From the NCBI GenBank assembly GCA_949710005.1, contig OX453272.1, forward strand, positions 15,725,494 through 15,789,493: 64,000 nt of DNA, given 5' to 3'. Each line of letters opens with the position of its first letter. Position 1 is the first letter of the stretch. This DNA is from Ricordea florida (taxonomy: Eukaryota; Cnidaria; Anthozoa; Corallimorpharia; Ricordeidae). The position numbers and the translations under genes are program-made. Under the pieces are notes generated by a model. The model made no database searches. It saw only the letters and a program-made list of their open reading frames with translations, and was not told where the DNA came from. Shown here in pieces: positions 62,879-64,000 of this stretch.

Positions 62879-64000
62879 CCCTTTCGGGGCCTAGTTTCTG
62901 ACTGATTCAATTGTCCGAAGACAGCCTTTTTTTTAAAATATTAGCTAATTAAAACATTTGACATACTTTTTGTTATATCTTGTGAGTCATAAAGGCAGGA
63001 TGCATGAAATTTGGACACAGAGCCTAGTGGGGAATGTTGCTTAATTTGGTTGGGTTTCTATGGTTTCCATGGTAATAAAGGTCACATGACTGAGACTGTA
63101 CTCTAAGAATCATGGGAGAAATTAGCATTTCTTCATCAGCAGTCTATAAAAGAAGTTTAATGAAATAAATTTGACATATTACTCCTTTTATTATGGTCTT
63201 TAAGCATTAAATATTAACCCTACATTGCTATTTGTTTTTATGAAGGAGAACAATATCACACAATTTACACTGTCTACATTTACTTCTTGCAGACATCTGT
63301 TTTGTTATTCTTGATGAGAAATGAAAGTTATAAAAGCTAAAAATTTACACAGAAATTAAAGTATGCTGGCAATGTACAATATAAAACATCTTTTTCATAA
63401 AATAGAGTTACAACACTAAAAATACCTCAAATTTTATAGTCTCGAAGAGTGTGGTATCTCTCGAAGCATGTGACAGGGCACATTGGAGTGTCACACTCTT
63501 TACAATAAAAACTGGTTTGACATCTCTTTCCTTGCTTTCTATCAGAACAAACTGCACAGTCTGGTTTGTATTTTTTGTTTTCATATTTTCCTAAGAAATG
63601 ACGCCCTGTCATTCTTTGTGGTGTAGGCAAATTGCTGGGACGACCACGTTTTACCGTTGGTGGGTTCCATGACTCAAGTAGGCCATTTATAACTTCTTGT
63701 CGAAAGGCCTTTCCATCTAGCTTGTTGTTTTCACTTGCCTTTTTATAAATGATGTAACCATTCACAAGGGCCACTTCACGAACTCTGTGGTATAATGGGT
63801 AATACCATTTTGTGGACTTGTGGGGGTACTGGTACGTGCCCAGCATTTGATCCAGCCGATCGACACCACCCATGTTTTCATTATAAACTTGAGCAATGAC
63901 AGGTTTCGAGACTGTCCTGTAGCCTCCTGGGGTGTCTTTTGCTTTGATTCTTTTGTCCACAGTGTTATTTGTATGCACTGTACTTAAGAATGAGACCCGT
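62875..64000 (-). mobile_element. piggyBac element, runs off right edge
   Basis: Left boundary TTAA (62875-62878) followed by CCCTTTCGGGGCC, a typical piggyBac terminal repeat. The target sits in the gene to the left and supplies that ORF's TAA. The transposase C terminus is on the minus strand at 63427-64000; 62879-63426 is its 3' non-coding part, with nothing else recognised. The other end is outside the window. Confidence 0.85.
63427..64000 (-). CDS. piggyBac transposase, C-terminal part
   Basis: Open from the window edge (RVSFLSTVHTNNTVDK) to TAG/TAA at 63427. Contains VYNENMGGVDRLDQML with the last catalytic Asp of the DDD triad, STKWYYPLYHRVREVALVNGYIIYK, and a C-terminal zinc finger CAVCSDRKQGKRCQTSFYCKECDTPMCPVTCFERYH that binds the element end. 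No disruption in the visible part. The N-terminal DNA-binding region and first two Asp are beyond the window. Confidence 0.9.
   Translation of the reverse strand, partial: RVSFLSTVHTNNTVDKRIKAKDTPGGYRTVSKPVIAQVYNENMGGVDRLDQMLGTYQYPHKSTKWYYPLYHRVREVALVNGYIIYKKASENNKLDGKAFRQEVINGLLESWNPPTVKRGRPSNLPTPQRMTGRHFLGKYENKKYKPDCAVCSDRKQGKRCQTSFYCKECDTPMCPVTCFERYHTLRDYKI

Overview
This is a eukaryotic nuclear window, most likely from an anthozoan cnidarian (a stony coral or sea anemone). The evidence is spliced exons with good donor and acceptor sites, no bacterial-style operons, and a set of repeat families that are abundant in anthozoans: Tx1-type LINEs, Penelope-like elements with hammerhead ribozymes, BEL/Pao and Gypsy elements, Helitrons carrying a peptidase, alpha-kinase genes and tyrosine-recombinase-like genes. 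The species call is inference. Almost every open frame belongs to a mobile element or to a multi-copy, partly decayed gene family. I saw no tRNA, rRNA or CRISPR array and no clear single-copy housekeeping gene.

Layout. 1-4414: Tx1/L1 LINE with an intact ORF2 and a polyA tail. 4512-6145: P-loop gene remnant, convergent with a cysteine-cluster ORF (6507-7112, minus). 7136-10.3 kb: LTR retrotransposon with a tRNA-Trp primer site, a gag/pro -1 frameshift signal and a MYND finger, ending in a 70-bp minisatellite. 10417-21026: seven exons of a zinc-finger/tyrosine-recombinase-like gene (frameshifted), whose large fourth-exon intron holds two Penelope-like elements and four hammerhead motifs. 21.66-23.47 kb: a decayed second copy of that gene interleaved with two copies of a SET-domain module. 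23.5-26.1 kb: two minus-strand LINE fragments. 26.1-28.7 kb: unknown two-exon gene, Helitron Rep fragment, Gypsy gag fragment. 30.0-32.3 kb: 'VDSH' domain exon, MITE, Ig-domain exon and terminal exon.

32516-34840: complete IS630/Tc1-like DNA transposon with ~550-bp inverted repeats. 35274-36543: alpha-kinase pseudogene (minus). 37.1-38.3 kb: OB-fold/RPA-like pseudogene, then tandem repeats and LINE scraps. 41.1-45.1 kb: second 'VDSH' fragment, two more LINE fragments, a SWIM-finger pseudogene. 46.5 kb: ISXO2-like fragment. 47.3-48.1 kb: Pao integrase remnant. 48.1-49.4 kb: AT-rich decayed gene of unknown origin. 49.5-52.6 kb: Helitron2-like gene (USP-type peptidase, zinc ribbon, start of Rep), cut by a minus-strand BEL/Pao element (52623-58888). 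59.4-62.9 kb: large unknown-function multi-copy gene, cut at a TTAA by a piggyBac element running off the right edge.

These genes do not form one pathway. The window records nested insertion: elements inside introns (Penelope-like), inside coding exons (BEL in Helitron; piggyBac in the 59.6-kb gene) and beside one another. Intact frames (Tx1 ORF2, IS630-like transposase, Penelope-like RT/GIY-YIG) point to recent activity, while most of the rest carries stops and frameshifts. The most notable items are the hammerhead cluster with its large palindrome, the recombinase/SET duplication, the canonical GGGAAAC frameshift site and the transposon whose inverted repeats contain the end of its own transposase gene.
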